DNA of 64,000 nucleotides from Halobacillus locisalis (lineage in GTDB: Bacteria; Bacillota; Bacilli; Bacillales; Halobacillaceae). The notes beneath the pieces are model-generated. The model saw only the letters and a list, made by a program, of their open reading frames with translations. It did no database searches and was not told the origin of the DNA. The position numbers and the translations under genes were made by a program. Of the stretch, positions 51,984 through 62,406 are shown in pieces. The stretch spans positions 1,144,652 through 1,208,651 of the forward strand of contig NZ_JACEFG010000002.1 of assembly GCF_013694105.1 (NCBI RefSeq), given 5' to 3'. The stretch's first letter is position 1; each line of letters opens with the position of its first letter.

Positions 51984-52457
51984 ATGAAAACTTTTTATGA
52001 TTTTTATCACAATCCTGTGAAATTATCCTTTGAAGACCATCCCTTTTCAAAGTCACCGAAACATGTGTGGGTCATTTGCCGTTATGAAGACCAATGGCTG
52101 CTCACAAAACACAAAGATCGAGGGCTAGAGTTTCCGGGTGGGAAAGTCGAAGAAGGAGAAAGTGCAGAGGACGCGGCTTTTCGCGAAGTGAAAGAAGAAA
52201 CAGGAGCACAAATCGACGATCTTACTTATGTCGGTCAGTACTTTGTAGAAGGCAAAGGCGGCACTGTCATTAAAAATGTCTATTACGCAACGATTGCTTT
52301 GTTGAGTAATCAAGAACATTATTATGAGACTCATGGACCTGTGCTTTTGGACGAACTTCCGGATCAATTGAAAAGGAATAATCGTTTCAGCTTCATGATG
52401 AAAGATGAGGTCCTACCTCAATGCCTTCGAAGAATTGAACAGCATCATCAAAATTGA
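51984..52457 (+). CDS. ytkD: Nudix hydrolase YtkD
   Basis: A 157-residue Nudix hydrolase. The Nudix box is complete: GGKVEEGESAEDAAFREV then KEETGA (about residues 52-75). B. subtilis YtkD hydrolyses nucleoside triphosphates including oxidised ones and can act on RNA 5' ends. The order ytkD-pckA-metK matches B. subtilis. A recognisable Shine-Dalgarno is weak (AAGGCAG). Confidence 0.9.
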   Translation: MKTFYDFYHNPVKLSFEDHPFSKSPKHVWVICRYEDQWLLTKHKDRGLEFPGGKVEEGESAEDAAFREVKEETGAQIDDLTYVGQYFVEGKGGTVIKNVYYATIALLSNQEHYYETHGPVLLDELPDQLKRNNRFSFMMKDEVLPQCLRRIEQHHQN

Positions 52458-52466
52458 TAGAAAATG

Positions 52467-52503
52467 AAAAGAACCGGTCGCAACATTGCGTCCGGTTCTT
52501 TTA
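52467..52503. terminator. Bidirectional terminator between ytkD and pckA
   Basis: AAAAGAACCGG and CCGGTTCTTTT with an inner CGCA/TGCG stem; convergent genes. Confidence 0.93.
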
Positions 52504-52527
52504 TCTCAATCAAGAGAGAGGAAGTCT

Positions 52528-54117
52528 TCAGTCCCCGTGATAGGCTGGACCGGCTCCTTTGATGACATCACTTGCGTACGAGAATTTCTTGAAGTTCGAG
52601 TGGAATTTGTGAGCTAGTTCTCTTGCTTGTCGATCATACTCTTCTGGATTCTCCCACGTATTCTTCGGAATAAGAACCTGTTCAGGAACACCTGGACATT
52701 TGGCCGGGATATTTAAACCGAAAATCGGGTCTTTATGGAATTGTTCATCATCCAAATCACCGTTCAGGGCTGCTTGAATCATGGAACGGGTATAGGAGAG
52801 TTTCATTCGTGAACCTTCCCCGTAAGCGCCACCCGTCCAACCTGTGTTGACAAGGTAGACGTTTGCGTTATATTCATCAATTTTGTCTCCCAACATCTCC
52901 GCATAAGTGGAGGGTGGTAAAGGGAGGAACGGAGATCCGAAACAAGCAGAAAATGTAGCTTGTGGTTCCGTAATGCCTCTTTCTGTTCCAGCTAGTTTAC
53001 TTGTATATCCACTTAAGAAGTGGTACATAGCTTGTTCTTTAGTCAGCTTGCTGATCGGTGGCAAAACGCCTGTTGCATCAGCTGTTAAGAAAATAATGGC
53101 ATGCGGATGCCCAGCGACACTTGGTTTGACGGATTGATCGATATGGTCGAGCGGATAAGCGGCTCGTGTATTTTCTGTCAGTGATGTATCGTCATAGTCG
53201 GGTGCTCTGTTCGAGTCTAGAACGACATTTTCCAACACTGAACCAAAACGAATGGCATCATAGATTTGAGGTTCTTTTTCTTTCGACAGGTTGATGCACT
53301 TGGCGTAGCATCCGCCTTCCATATTGAACACGCCTTGATCGGACCATCCGTGCTCATCATCGCCTATCAATCCCCGTTCAGGATCAGCTGAGAGTGTTGT
53401 TTTACCCGTTCCGGACAAACCGAAGAACAGAGCAACATCCCCTTTTGCACCGACGTTTGCCGAGCAGTGCATCGGCAGGACGTTCTTCTTCGGTAACAAA
53501 TAATTCATAACAGAAAAAATCGATTTCTTAATCTCACCGGCATATTCCGTACCACCAATTAAAACGATGCGGTGCTTAAAGGAAATCATGACGAAAGCCT
53601 CTGAGTGGGTACCGTCTTCCTCTGGTTTGGCTTTGAAGGAAGGGGCCGAGATCACGGTGAATTCAGTTTCGTGCTCGTTCAGCTCTTCAGATTCTGGGCG
53701 AATGAACATCTGCTTTGCAAAAAGGTTATGCCAAGCGAATTCATTAATGACTTGTATCGGTAAGCGATAGTCTTGATCGGCTCCTGCGTACCCTTTGAAT
53801 GAGAAAATCTCCTCTTTTGATTGTAAGTAATGTAAAACTTTGTGGTATAAGTTAATGAAAACATCTTCGTCTATAGGTTGATTTACAGATCCCCACTCGA
53901 CGTCTTCAGAAGATTGATTGTCTTTCACAATGAATTTATCTTTCGGAGATCTTCCCGTGTACGTCCCCGTTGTGGAGCGAATCGCCCCTTTATCTGTTAA
54001 TGTGCCTTCATCTCGATCTAAGATTTTTTCGACCAATTGTGAGACGGACAATTGGTGATGCACTTGTTCTTGAGCTAATAAAAGGTTCAACTCTGACATT
54101 TGGTTAATAGCACTCAT
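52528..54117 (-). CDS. pckA: Phosphoenolpyruvate carboxykinase (ATP)
   Basis: A 529-residue ATP-type PEPCK. Substrate Arg in [14 protein letters not shown] (near residue 50), P-loop [17 protein letters not shown] (near 235), metal site GDDEHGWSD and Arg block [28 protein letters not shown] near the C-terminus. It makes PEP from oxaloacetate and ATP in gluconeogenesis. A cre-like sequence lies about 100 bases upstream, in line with glucose repression. RBS AAAGGCGGG. Confidence 0.96.
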   Translation of the reverse strand: MSAINQMSELNLLLAQEQVHHQLSVSQLVEKILDRDEGTLTDKGAIRSTTGTYTGRSPKDKFIVKDNQSSEDVEWGSVNQPIDEDVFINLYHKVLHYLQSKEEIFSFKGYAGADQDYRLPIQVINEFAWHNLFAKQMFIRPESEELNEHETEFTVISAPSFKAKPEEDGTHSEAFVMISFKHRIVLIGGTEYAGEIKKSIFSVMNYLLPKKNVLPMHCSANVGAKGDVALFFGLSGTGKTTLSADPERGLIGDDEHGWSDQGVFNMEGGCYAKCINLSKEKEPQIYDAIRFGSVLENVVLDSNRAPDYDDTSLTENTRAAYPLDHIDQSVKPSVAGHPHAIIFLTADATGVLPPISKLTKEQAMYHFLSGYTSKLAGTERGITEPQATFSACFGSPFLPLPPSTYAEMLGDKIDEYNANVYLVNTGWTGGAYGEGSRMKLSYTRSMIQAALNGDLDDEQFHKDPIFGLNIPAKCPGVPEQVLIPKNTWENPEEYDRQARELAHKFHSNFKKFSYASDVIKGAGPAYHGD

Positions 54118-54446
54118 CGTGTCTACCCGCCTTTATAATGAATTTTAGTGATCATGATTGACTGAATGTGAAATTAGTATAACACATTCAATTTAATAAT
54201 CCATACTATTATTGAAAACGTTTTAATGAATTTTATTATCCTCTGAATGGACCAGTGTCTATTCCGTTTTTTCTTTTGTGTTCCCTGCAAAGGTGAGTCA
54301 CAACCATGCTATGAATTATCATATGTCACAGGGGACACTTCTGTTTATGATTTCGAGAGAGTGTCTATAAAGATGGGGTATATAATGGACAGAGCAATCG
54401 TTGACATCAACATAGCTTTTCGGTACGATTATCAAGAACGGATACT
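54118..54446. other. Divergent regulatory region pckA / metK leader
   Basis: 329 bases between pckA and the SAM aptamer. It contains a cre-like site (54213-54226) and, on the minus strand, an extended -10 TGTGTTATACT near 54176-54186 for pckA. The frame 54247-54483 has no ribosome site and runs into the riboswitch, so I do not count it as a gene. Confidence 0.6.
54213..54226. promoter_or_regulatory. cre-like (CcpA) site near pckA
   Basis: TGAAAACGTTTTAA fits the cre consensus TGWAANCGNTNWCA at all but one position. It is a near-palindrome upstream of the pckA promoter; catabolite control of PEPCK is biologically plausible. Confidence 0.55.
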
Positions 54447-54561
54447 CTCTTATCCAGAGTTGGTGGAGGGACAGGCCCTTTGAAGCCCAGCAACCGTCAT
54501 GATCTTATGACATGGTGCTAACCTGAAGCAAGGAGTTTATGAGCTTCTTGGACGATAAGAG
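54447..54561 (+). ncRNA. SAM-I riboswitch (S-box)
   Basis: Conserved S-box parts in order: CTCTTATCCAGAGTTGGTGG, AGGGACAGGCCC, GAAGCCCAGCAACC, ATGGTGCTAACCTG, GCAAGGAG and GATAAGAG. P1 pairs CTCTTATC (54447-54454) with GATAAGAG (54554-54561). It senses S-adenosylmethionine and stops metK transcription when SAM is plentiful. Confidence 0.97.
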
Positions 54562-54572
54562 CGAAAGGAAGC

Positions 54573-54612
54573 AACCCCTTTCCTCAACGATTAGGAAGGG
54601 TTTTTCTTTTTG
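54573..54612 (+). terminator. Regulated terminator of the SAM riboswitch
   Basis: AACCCCTTTCCT, loop, AGGAAGGGTT followed by TTTCTTTTT, directly after the aptamer. Confidence 0.85.
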
Positions 54613-54763
54613 TAGGGGAGTGATTTTCACTCCCGGGCTGCCCATTAGGTTGTGACTAGATGACAGATCATATATATGGAAGCTTCTCTAGAGAGGCTTC
54701 TGCACATACTGGTAAAGAGTTCCGTCTAATACTTTGTACTTACAGAAGGAGGAGTTTTGAAGA

Positions 54764-55960
54764 ATGCCTGCCAATCGCCGGTTATTCACATCAGAATCTG
54801 TTACAGAAGGTCACCCTGACAAGATTTGTGATCAGATTTCTGATGCTATTTTAGACGAAATTTTGAAAAATGACCCGAACGCAAGGGTTGCATGTGAGAC
54901 AACAGTGACTACGGGACTTGTGCTCGTCTCTGGAGAAATCAGTACGAATACTTATGTAGATATTCCTTCAATCGTTCGCCAAACGATTAAAGATATCGGC
55001 TATACACGGGCGAAATACGGTTTCGATGCCGATACGTGCGCGGTGTTGACGGCTATTGATGAACAATCGCCAGATATTGCTGGTGGGGTAGATGTCGCTT
55101 ATGAATCTCGTGAAGGTCAGATGAGTGAAGATGAAATTGAAGCGATTGGTGCTGGAGATCAAGGGTTGATGTTCGGTTTCGCTAACAACGAAACGAAGGA
55201 ACTCATGCCGATGCCGATTGCGTTAGCTCATAAGCTATCTAAGCGTTTATCGGATGTACGCAATGACGGTACACTCGAGTACTTGCGTCCAGATGGTAAA
55301 ACTCAAGTAACGATTGAATACGATGAGAATGACAAACCAGTGCGCGTCGATACCATTGTCATCTCTACCCAGCATTCAGAAGAGATCACGCTGAAAGAAA
55401 TCCAGAGTGATTTGAAAAAGCATGTAATTGACCCAGTTGTACCTGCTGATTTTATTGATGATCAGACGAAATATTTTATTAATCCGACAGGCCGATTCGT
55501 GATTGGTGGTCCTCAAGGGGATGCTGGATTAACGGGGCGTAAAATCATTGTCGACACATACGGTGGTTATGCCCGTCATGGTGGAGGAGCCTTCAGTGGT
55601 AAGGATGCAACGAAAGTGGATCGTTCCGCTGCTTATGCGGCTCGCTATGTAGCGAAGAACATTGTGGCTGCTGGCTTAGCCGAACAAGTGGAAGTACAGC
55701 TTGCCTACGCGATTGGGGTCGCTCAACCTGTTTCGATTTCCATCAACACTAACGGTACAGGAACTGTTTCAGAGGAACAACTTGTTGACGCGATTCGTGA
55801 GCTCTTCGATTTACGTCCGGCTGGAATCATTAAAATGCTTGACTTACGTCGCCCTATTTACAGACAGACGGCTGCTTATGGACACTTCGGTCGTACGGAT
55901 GTAGAGTTTCCGTGGGAAAGAACGGACAAAGCAGAAGAACTGAAAAGCCGATTTCAATAA
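54764..55960 (+). CDS. metK: S-adenosylmethionine synthase MetK
   Basis: A 398-residue enzyme with all MetK signatures: [17 protein letters not shown] at the N-terminus (ATP/Mg), [12 protein letters not shown] near residue 120 and [19 protein letters not shown] near 270 (phosphate loop). It makes SAM from methionine and ATP, and its product closes the feedback through the SAM riboswitch upstream. RBS AAGGAGGAG lies 10 bases before the ATG. Confidence 0.97.
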   Translation: MPANRRLFTSESVTEGHPDKICDQISDAILDEILKNDPNARVACETTVTTGLVLVSGEISTNTYVDIPSIVRQTIKDIGYTRAKYGFDADTCAVLTAIDEQSPDIAGGVDVAYESREGQMSEDEIEAIGAGDQGLMFGFANNETKELMPMPIALAHKLSKRLSDVRNDGTLEYLRPDGKTQVTIEYDENDKPVRVDTIVISTQHSEEITLKEIQSDLKKHVIDPVVPADFIDDQTKYFINPTGRFVIGGPQGDAGLTGRKIIVDTYGGYARHGGGAFSGKDATKVDRSAAYAARYVAKNIVAAGLAEQVEVQLAYAIGVAQPVSISINTNGTGTVSEEQLVDAIRELFDLRPAGIIKMLDLRRPIYRQTAAYGHFGRTDVEFPWERTDKAEELKSRFQ

Positions 55961-55967
55961 ATAGACA

Positions 55968-56012
55968 AAAAAAGCCGAGGAGGGAATTTAACTTGATTCC
56001 CTCCTCGGCTTC
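55968..56012. terminator. Bidirectional terminator between metK and ytoA
   Basis: AAGCCGAGGAGGGAAT and ATTCCCTCCTCGGCTT, a 16-bp perfect stem. Confidence 0.93.
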
Positions 56013-56041
56013 ATTTGTATAAGGTACTAGGCAGTAGAAGG

Positions 56042-56554
56042 CTACTCTAATGTACTCTTATAGTATTGACCCTTTTCTACATAACTCTTTCTTATTCTGT
56101 TCATTTCCTTGAAATCATCTTCTGTCAATTCCCGTACTACCTGAGCAGGCCGACCAAATGCAAGTGTTCGAGGAGGTATCTTTTTGCCGGGAGGCACTAG
56201 GCTCCCCGCTCCGATGAAGGCTTCCTCTCCAATTTCTGCTCCGTCAAGAATAAGTGACCCCATTCCAATCAGTGCATTTTTTTCGATGATAGAAGAATGA
56301 AGCGTAACTTGGTGTCCGATGGTTACCCCGTCTTTGATGATCAATGGTTGATCTGGACTTTGATGTAAAAGGCTCAAGTCTTGAACGTTTACTTGATCTC
56401 CAATATGTACAGGTGCCACATCCCCGCGGATGACGGTTTTAAACCAGATGCTCGCTTCTTTACCTATGGTCACATCTCCTGTAATGACGGCATCTTCTGC
56501 CACAAAAGCACTAGAATCAATCACCGGCCGTTTTCCTTTATATTCGCAAATCAT
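56042..56554 (-). CDS. ytoA: Gamma-carbonic-anhydrase-like hexapeptide protein YtoA
   Basis: A 170-residue left-handed beta-helix protein of hexapeptide repeats (AVITGDVTIGKEASIWF, TVIRGDVAPVHIGDQ). The zinc histidines of the gamma-CA group are visible in VQDLSLLHQ and IGHQVTLHS. Real carbonic anhydrase activity is uncertain for this subgroup. It lies divergent from ytpA, in the conserved order metK-ytoA-ytpA-ytpB. The RBS is GGGGG just before the ATG. Confidence 0.88.
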   Translation of the reverse strand: MICEYKGKRPVIDSSAFVAEDAVITGDVTIGKEASIWFKTVIRGDVAPVHIGDQVNVQDLSLLHQSPDQPLIIKDGVTIGHQVTLHSSIIEKNALIGMGSLILDGAEIGEEAFIGAGSLVPPGKKIPPRTLAFGRPAQVVRELTEDDFKEMNRIRKSYVEKGQYYKSTLE

Positions 56555-56612
56555 ACTGAACCCCCTTATAATGTGATTATACTAAGTATAACAAAAGGGA
56601 AGAGGTGGATGG

Positions 56613-57386
56613 ATGCAGAAGTGGGTTGCACAACCAAGTAAAGCGACAATTGTCATCGTTCATGGAGCTTTTGAACATGGTGGTAGGTACGAGGCTCTAG
56701 CGAAACAATTTCAGGCTGACGGATTCTCTGTCATTCATGGGGATCTTCCTGGCCAAGGTCACACGGTCGGTAAAGCAGGTCATATTCGTTCATTTGACCA
56801 GTACATATCAACCGTGGAAGCGTGGCTGCAAGAAGCAGGGACAGAACAGCCTGTATTTCTTCTCGGTCACAGCATGGGGGGCACGATCGTCATGCGTACA
56901 ATGGAAACATTGAAACCTGAGGTAAGTGGCGTGATCTTGTCCTCACCAGCCGCAGGGATTTTGAACGGAGCAGGGAAACCTCTAGAAGCGGTATCGCGGG
57001 TACTGGATAAAGTGATGCCGACACTGCGCGTAAAATCCCCTATGAAGCCGGAAATGGTCACTCGGAATCAGGACATGATCGAAAAAGACCTTCAGGATAC
57101 CTTAATCCTCGATAAGGTGTCCGTTCGTTGGTACCATGAATTCCGTAGGGCCATCAAAGCTGCCTTCAAGGATGTAAGCGAGTTTCCAAACGTACCGCTT
57201 CTTGTCATGCAAGCAGAGGAAGATCAGATGGTCGACGTTGATAAAACGAAGGAATGGTTCAATTTAGTAGATACGAGTGAAAAGAATTATAAGCAGTGGC
57301 CTTCGTTATATCATGAAATTTATAATGAACCTGAATGGAAAGACGTGTATCAATACACACTAGATTTTATAAACCGCCAATTATAA
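56613..57386 (+). CDS. ytpA: YtpA, alpha/beta hydrolase (lysophospholipase type)
   Basis: A 257-residue serine hydrolase. VIVHGAFEHGGRYEALAK (oxyanion region), nucleophile in LLGHSMGGTIVMR (near residue 90), and the acid and His near AEEDQMVD and YHEIYNEP. B. subtilis YtpA is a phospholipase linked to the antibiotic bacilysocin. It forms an operon with ytpB (15-base gap). RBS AGAGGTGG before the ATG at 56613. Confidence 0.88.
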   Translation: MQKWVAQPSKATIVIVHGAFEHGGRYEALAKQFQADGFSVIHGDLPGQGHTVGKAGHIRSFDQYISTVEAWLQEAGTEQPVFLLGHSMGGTIVMRTMETLKPEVSGVILSSPAAGILNGAGKPLEAVSRVLDKVMPTLRVKSPMKPEMVTRNQDMIEKDLQDTLILDKVSVRWYHEFRRAIKAAFKDVSEFPNVPLLVMQAEEDQMVDVDKTKEWFNLVDTSEKNYKQWPSLYHEIYNEPEWKDVYQYTLDFINRQL

Positions 57387-57401
57387 AAGGGAGGATTCGT
57401 C

Positions 57402-58478
57402 TTGTCTGGTCATGCACCGCAAAATGCTGTCCATTTAATGTTTCATGTGTACAAGCAAGTGTTTCCTTGTGTCCATAAAGAACTGAATCATTGGATTGAA
57501 CGGGCAAAATCGATCCCAAATAACGAGCTCCGGGTCCAGGCACTTGCAAGTATTGAAGAAAAAACTTTCCATTGTGAGGGAGGTGGCATCTATAGTCTGC
57601 TAGCTGGTAAAAACAAAGACCGAGCCATTCGATTCATCGTCGCGTATCAGACAATCAGTGATTATCTAGATAATTTGTGCGACCGAAGCACGTCGATGAA
57701 TCCTGATGATTTCCGTTTATTACACCAATCCATGACGGATGCACTGACGCCGGAAAACGATTTGAAAAATTACTATGCTTACCGAACAGACCAAGATGAT
57801 GGTGGTTACCTTCATGATTTAGTTGAAACGTGTCAAACGATTCTCAGAGAGTCAAGGGATTACTCTTTGGTCCATCCCTATACAATCAAGTTGGGTTCTC
57901 TTTATAATGATCTTCAAGTACATAAGCATGTCATCGAAGAGGAAAGAATCCCTCGTTTGAAGCAGTGGTTTGATGACCATCAAAAAGAGTGGCCGCATTT
58001 GGAATGGTATGAATTTTCGGCGTGTTCAGGCTCTACTTTAGGGATTTTCTGTCTCGTGTCCTATATGTTAGGCGGAAAGATCGATGAGTCATTGGCTGAG
58101 CAAGTGGCAAGAAGTTATTTTCCTTTCATGCAAGGACTTCACATCCTGCTTGATTATTATATCGACCAACAAGAGGATGAAGAAGAAGGGGACCTCAACT
58201 TTTGTTCCTATTACTCTCATGAAGACGTAATGAAAGAGCGCTTCGCCTATTTCGTGAAGCAAACGCATGGGGAGATCCAAAAGCTTCCGGACCCCGCCTT
58301 TCACCAGATGATTCACGAAGGGTTAGTCGGCATGTATCTAGCCGACCGGAAAGTAGGAAAGTTAAACAATGGAAAGGCATTCGTCAAAGGGTTGTTGAAA
58401 GTAAGCGGCCACAAAGCGAAGTTCTTCTATTACAACACAAAAATGTACCATAAATTAAAGCCTGGTCGCTCTTTGTAA
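57402..58478 (+). CDS. ytpB: Tetraprenyl-beta-curcumene synthase YtpB
   Basis: A 358-residue helical protein of the DUF2600/YtpB family. Acidic YQTISDYLDNLCDR (near residue 90) is the likely metal-binding motif, and LDYYIDQQEDEEEGDLNF (near 255) a second. YtpB cyclises tetraprenyl diphosphate to a C35 sesquarterpene precursor in B. subtilis. TTG start follows AAGGGAGG 5 bases upstream. Its end contains one arm of a terminator. Confidence 0.9.
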   Translation: MSGHAPQNAVHLMFHVYKQVFPCVHKELNHWIERAKSIPNNELRVQALASIEEKTFHCEGGGIYSLLAGKNKDRAIRFIVAYQTISDYLDNLCDRSTSMNPDDFRLLHQSMTDALTPENDLKNYYAYRTDQDDGGYLHDLVETCQTILRESRDYSLVHPYTIKLGSLYNDLQVHKHVIEEERIPRLKQWFDDHQKEWPHLEWYEFSACSGSTLGIFCLVSYMLGGKIDESLAEQVARSYFPFMQGLHILLDYYIDQQEDEEEGDLNFCSYYSHEDVMKERFAYFVKQTHGEIQKLPDPAFHQMIHEGLVGMYLADRKVGKLNNGKAFVKGLLKVSGHKAKFFYYNTKMYHKLKPGRSL

Positions 58479-58497
58479 GATCCCAGGCTTATTGTTT
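58457..58497. terminator. Terminator at the ytpB / ytqB junction
   Basis: AAAGCCTGG and CCAGGCTT enclose a 17-base loop, followed by ATTGTTTTT. The left arm lies inside the ytpB coding end and the right arm reaches the ytqB stop. Confidence 0.7.
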
Positions 58498-59061
58498 TTC
58501 TAGAGCGATAATGAACGGGGGGGTATTCTTTTGATTGATGAACCCGTATTGGAGAGCTCGTACATTCTTCTGATCGAGTGATTCGACATATCGGAGAACA
58601 GCTTCCTTCTCTTCCTTACCACCGGGGTGGCCATGGTAAACGACGAGGACGATCAGCCCACCTTTTTTAACTTGATGTAAAAGCGATTCAATGGAGGCGA
58701 TGGTTTCCTCAGGTTTTGTAACGACAGATTTGTCACTGCCTGGTAAGTAACCTAAATTGAAAATACCTGCCTGAATCTGATTATGATGATCGTTATGGAT
58801 ATGCTCACTGAGATTAGCGTGTGAATCATGGATCAAAGAAGTTTGGACATAAGCGTCGTGTTCTTCTAAGCGTGCTTTCGTGTTAGCAATGGCGTCAGGT
58901 TGAATATCGAATCCATACACGTGCCCTGTTTCACCTACAAGATTTGCTAAGAAAAGGGTGTCGTGTCCATTGCCGCACGTTCCATCAACCGCAATATCTC
59001 CTTCAGTCAAGCTATCTTCCATCAACGAGTGTGCATAGTCTAAAATGCGAAGTAACGTCAT
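58489..59061 (-). CDS. ytqB: YtqB, class I SAM-dependent methyltransferase
   Basis: A 190-residue Rossmann methyltransferase. Motif I is AVDGTCGNGHDTLFLA (SAM loop, near residue 25), motif II VYGFDIQPDAIANT and FNLGYLPGSDKSV follow. Homologues are called putative rRNA methylases, and structural work on YtqB confirmed SAM binding; the substrate is not settled. RBS TAGGAGG before the ATG. Confidence 0.9.
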   Translation of the reverse strand: MTLLRILDYAHSLMEDSLTEGDIAVDGTCGNGHDTLFLANLVGETGHVYGFDIQPDAIANTKARLEEHDAYVQTSLIHDSHANLSEHIHNDHHNQIQAGIFNLGYLPGSDKSVVTKPEETIASIESLLHQVKKGGLIVLVVYHGHPGGKEEKEAVLRYVESLDQKNVRALQYGFINQKNTPPFIIALEKQ

Positions 59062-59112
59062 ATTTTGATCCTCCTATTCTTTGAATTATTGTAGCACAAG
59101 TCGTTTCTATAG

Positions 59113-59144
59113 AAAAAAGCTTGCAACCCAAAAGGGCGCAAGCT
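59113..59144 (-). terminator. Terminator of the 43-aa gene
   Basis: AGCTTGC, loop with AACCC/GGGC, GCAAGCT; minus-strand T run follows. Confidence 0.8.
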
Positions 59145-59274
59145 AACGTTTAGTCGTTTTCGTTGATTTATTCTTGTACTTCTTAACAGTGTCAAAAGCT
59201 TTCTTCGCGTATCTCTTCGTTTCTTCCGGATTCTGCTTCGCGTATTGGATCCCTTTACGAATCAATTTCTTCAC
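59143..59274 (-). CDS. Small basic protein (43 aa), unknown
   Basis: A 43-residue very basic protein, MKKLIRKGIQYAKQNPEE at the start and KKYKNKSTKTTKR at the end, probably an amphipathic helix. GTG start at 59274 with GAGGTG 6-7 bases upstream and a proper terminator at its end, which argues for a real gene missed by length cut-offs. A nucleic-acid or membrane-surface role is possible but unproven. Confidence 0.65.
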   Translation of the reverse strand: MKKLIRKGIQYAKQNPEETKRYAKKAFDTVKKYKNKSTKTTKR

Positions 59275-59345
59275 TTTGATCACCTCATGTCTCTATCATA
59301 ATCGATCCGTAAACCATTGAAAAGTGTTTCGTTCTCCCGAGATGC

Positions 59346-59374
59346 TTGACAAAGATCATTCGTTTCATTAAGAT
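59346..59374 (+). promoter_or_regulatory. Promoter of the leuS T-box leader
   Basis: TTGACA (59346-59351), 17-base spacer, TAAGAT (59369-59374). Confidence 0.75.
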
Positions 59375-59394
59375 ACGAGTATATATAGCATGAC

Positions 59395-59640
59395 GATGAA
59401 GAGGAGTAGTAATGAAGTTTCAAGCATAAAGAGAGGCAACGGGTGGTGTAAGTTGTCCTTGAACTTTGTGAACTCACCTTGGATGTCGCAGGAGCGAATG
59501 GATTCCACGAGCTTTTGCCGGTGAAGTCGCCGATATAGACCTTTTTTCGAGTGAACGTTTTACATAAACGTTAATTTGGGTGGTACCGCGGGAATCAAGC
59601 CTCTCGTCCCTTAGTGATATGGGATGAGGGGCTTTTTATA
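59395..59640 (+). ncRNA. T-box leader of leuS (tRNA-Leu sensing)
   Basis: The conserved T-box sequence TGGGTGGTACCGCG is at 59577-59590. A likely specifier codon CTC (Leu) lies at 59473-59475 in GTGAACTCACC, within the stem I region. AGCGAATGGATT precedes the T-box domain. Uncharged tRNA-Leu should prevent the terminator at 59597-59636 and let leuS be made. Confidence 0.93.
59597..59636 (+). terminator. Regulated terminator of the leuS T-box
   Basis: AAGCCTCTCGTCCC, loop, GGGATGAGGGGCTT then TTT. Confidence 0.92.
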
Positions 59641-59667
59641 TTCAGATAGATATGAGGAGGAAAAGAC

Positions 59668-62082
59668 ATGGCTTTTGATCATAAGACGATCGAGAAGAAA
59701 TGGCAGAAACACTGGCTGCAAGAAAAAACATTCAAAACAGACAGTCAATCGAACAAAGAAAAATTCTACGCATTGGATATGTTTCCTTATCCGTCCGGAG
59801 CGGGTCTTCATGTAGGACATCCGGAAGGGTATACTGCGACCGATATCCTTTCAAGAATGAAGCGTATGCAGGGCTACGAAGTTCTTCATCCTATTGGTTG
59901 GGATGCATTTGGACTTCCGGCTGAACAATACGCCTTAGATACAGGGAACGACCCGGAAGAATTCACAAAGCATAATATCGACACGTTCCGTCGCCAAATC
60001 CAAGAGCTTGGGTTTTCATATGACTGGGACCGCGAAGTGAATACTACGGACCCGGGTTATTATAAATGGACGCAATGGATCTTTCTGAAGCTTTATGAAA
60101 AAGGGTTGGCCTACATTGACGAAGTGGCTGTTAATTGGTGCCCGGCACTTGGAACCGTCCTTGCGAATGAAGAGGTCATTGATGGAAAGAGTGAGCGAGG
60201 CGGACACCCGGTAGAACGTCGACCGATGAAACAATGGATGCTGAAGATCACGGCTTATGCCGATCGCCTGTTAGAAGATCTTGAGGATTTGGATTGGCCT
60301 GAAAGCATCAAAGACATGCAGAGAAACTGGATTGGTAAATCGGAAGGAGCAGAGGTTACGTTCGACATTGAGGGGGACCAGGGAACGTTCGATGTGTTTA
60401 CAACAAGACCTGACACCTTATTCGGCGCAACGTATGCCGTACTTGCCCCTGAGCACCCATTAGTCAATCAAATTGTCACATCTGAACAAAAAGCAGCTGT
60501 CGAGGAGTACATCGAAAAAGCGCAGAATAAGAGCGATTTAGAGCGAACGGATTTAGCTAAAGACAAGTCAGGTGTATTCACCGGCTCTTATGCGGTCAAC
60601 CCAATCAATGGTGAAAAACTACCGATCTGGGTGGCGGACTACGTGCTGATGAGTTACGGAAGCGGAGCGATTATGGCTGTTCCCGCTCACGATGAAAGAG
60701 ACTACGAATTCGCTCAAACTTTCGATTTACCTATTGTACCTGTTCTTGAAGGCGGAGAGATTGATAAAGAAGCCTATACTGGAGATGGAAAACACATCAA
60801 CTCTGATTTCTTGAATGGATTAGAGAAAGAAGAAGCCATGGAGAAAGCGATCCAGTGGCTAGAGGAAAACAATAAAGGTGAGAAGAAAACAACGTACCGT
60901 TTGCGTGACTGGCTATTCAGTCGCCAGCGTTATTGGGGAGAACCGATTCCTGTCATTCATTGGGAAGACGGTTCGATTACACCTGTTAAAGAAGAAGAAC
61001 TACCTGTCGAACTTCCGAAGACAACGGAAATCAAGCCATCCGGTACTGGTGAGTCACCACTTGCAAATATCGACGAATGGGTGAACGTCGTAGATCCGGA
61101 AACGGGCATGAAAGGCCGTCGTGAAACGAACACAATGCCTCAATGGGCTGGTAGTTGCTGGTATTACTTGCGCTATATCGACGCAGACAACGACGAAACG
61201 TTTGCTGATTACGAGAAGTTGAAGAAGTGGCTACCTGTTGATGTGTACATCGGTGGAGCGGAGCATGCCGTCTTGCACCTATTGTATGCTCGCTTCTGGC
61301 ATAAAGTATTGTACGATGCAGGTGTTGTACCAACGAAAGAACCTTTCCAAAAACTATTCAACCAAGGAATGATCCTAGGTGAGAATAATGAGAAGATGAG
61401 TAAATCAAAAGGAAATGTCGTGAACCCTGATGATATCGTTTATTCTCATGGAGCGGATACGCTTCGTTTATATGAAATGTTCATGGGACCATTAGACGCG
61501 TCCATCGCCTGGTCTACAAACGGACTGGATGGCGCACGCCGATTCTTGGATCGTGTATGGCGCCTATTTATCCAAGACGAACAACTATCTTCTTCTATTA
61601 AAGAGGATAGTAAAAATCAAGACCTAGAGAAGGTCTACCATGAGACCGTTAAAAAAGTTACTGAAAACTTCGAGGAGCTTCGCTTTAACACAGGGATCTC
61701 TCAAATGATGGTGTTCATTAATGAAGGGTACAAAGTCGAAGAACTTCCGAAAAGTTATGTAGAAGGTTTTGTGAAGCTATTATCCCCTGTAGCGCCACAC
61801 CTAGCGGAAGAACTTTGGTCGAAGTTAGGACATGAGAGTACGATCAGTTACCAGCCTTGGCCTGAGTTCGATGAATCGAAACTTGTGGAAGATGAAGTAG
61901 AGATTGTCGTTCAAGTGCTAGGAAAGGTACGTGCTAAAATCATGGTGAACAAGGATGCTTCTAAGGAAGATTTAGAGAAGCAAGCGTTAGAAAATGACCA
62001 AGTTCAACCATGGCTAGAAGGTAAAACAGTGCGAAAGGTCATTGCTGTTCCTGGAAAACTTGTTAATATTGTAGCGAACTAA
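59668..62082 (+). CDS. leuS: Leucyl-tRNA synthetase LeuS
   Basis: An 804-residue class I aminoacyl-tRNA synthetase, normal bacterial length. The HIGH-type motif is [12 protein letters not shown] (near residue 48), the editing domain [12 protein letters not shown] (near 247) and the KMSKS loop [14 protein letters not shown] (near 577). It charges tRNA-Leu. RBS GAGGAGG before the ATG, directly after the T-box leader. Confidence 0.98.
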   Translation: MAFDHKTIEKKWQKHWLQEKTFKTDSQSNKEKFYALDMFPYPSGAGLHVGHPEGYTATDILSRMKRMQGYEVLHPIGWDAFGLPAEQYALDTGNDPEEFTKHNIDTFRRQIQELGFSYDWDREVNTTDPGYYKWTQWIFLKLYEKGLAYIDEVAVNWCPALGTVLANEEVIDGKSERGGHPVERRPMKQWMLKITAYADRLLEDLEDLDWPESIKDMQRNWIGKSEGAEVTFDIEGDQGTFDVFTTRPDTLFGATYAVLAPEHPLVNQIVTSEQKAAVEEYIEKAQNKSDLERTDLAKDKSGVFTGSYAVNPINGEKLPIWVADYVLMSYGSGAIMAVPAHDERDYEFAQTFDLPIVPVLEGGEIDKEAYTGDGKHINSDFLNGLEKEEAMEKAIQWLEENNKGEKKTTYRLRDWLFSRQRYWGEPIPVIHWEDGSITPVKEEELPVELPKTTEIKPSGTGESPLANIDEWVNVVDPETGMKGRRETNTMPQWAGSCWYYLRYIDADNDETFADYEKLKKWLPVDVYIGGAEHAVLHLLYARFWHKVLYDAGVVPTKEPFQKLFNQGMILGENNEKMSKSKGNVVNPDDIVYSHGADTLRLYEMFMGPLDASIAWSTNGLDGARRFLDRVWRLFIQDEQLSSSIKEDSKNQDLEKVYHETVKKVTENFEELRFNTGISQMMVFINEGYKVEELPKSYVEGFVKLLSPVAPHLAEELWSKLGHESTISYQPWPEFDESKLVEDEVEIVVQVLGKVRAKIMVNKDASKEDLEKQALENDQVQPWLEGKTVRKVIAVPGKLVNIVAN

Positions 62083-62091
62083 ATGAATCAT

Positions 62092-62123
62092 GAGCCGTCT
62101 CTTAACTAAGAGGCGGCTTTTTA
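62092..62123 (+). terminator. Terminator of leuS
   Basis: GAGCCGTCTCTTA, AAGAGGCGGCTT and T run. Confidence 0.88.
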
Positions 62124-62197
62124 CATGAACATGAATTGTTCTATAATCGGGCAGTAATTTTGAACACTCAATTTCGAGACTTTTGTAGTGAGGAAGG

Positions 62198-62317
62198 GGG
62201 AGATGGGGAACGAGTCGCTTTCCGTTGGGCGGGCGCAGAGCCTCCTCTAGCTAAAGCTCTCCGGGGTCTCAGCTGTCCCACTTAATCCCACAGGAGTCTC
62301 CCCGTTCCCCATCTCCC
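62198..62317. repeat. 120-bp structured hairpin, stem type A (copy 2)
   Basis: Stem GGGAGATGGGGAACG/CGTTCCCCATCTCCC, enclosed by ATTTCGAG/CTCGAAAT. Compact form, without the 86-base apical addition of copy 1. Confidence 0.87.
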
Positions 62318-62406
62318 CTTGCCAAAATAGTCCCTCGAAATCATCCCCCTGGAGTCCGTGAACAATGCGACTCCAGGGGGGTGTATTGGATGAACGCACC
62401 CCAATT

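Noticed and set aside
54247..54483. 78-aa open frame upstream of metK
   Set aside because: Runs into the SAM aptamer and has no ribosome-binding site.
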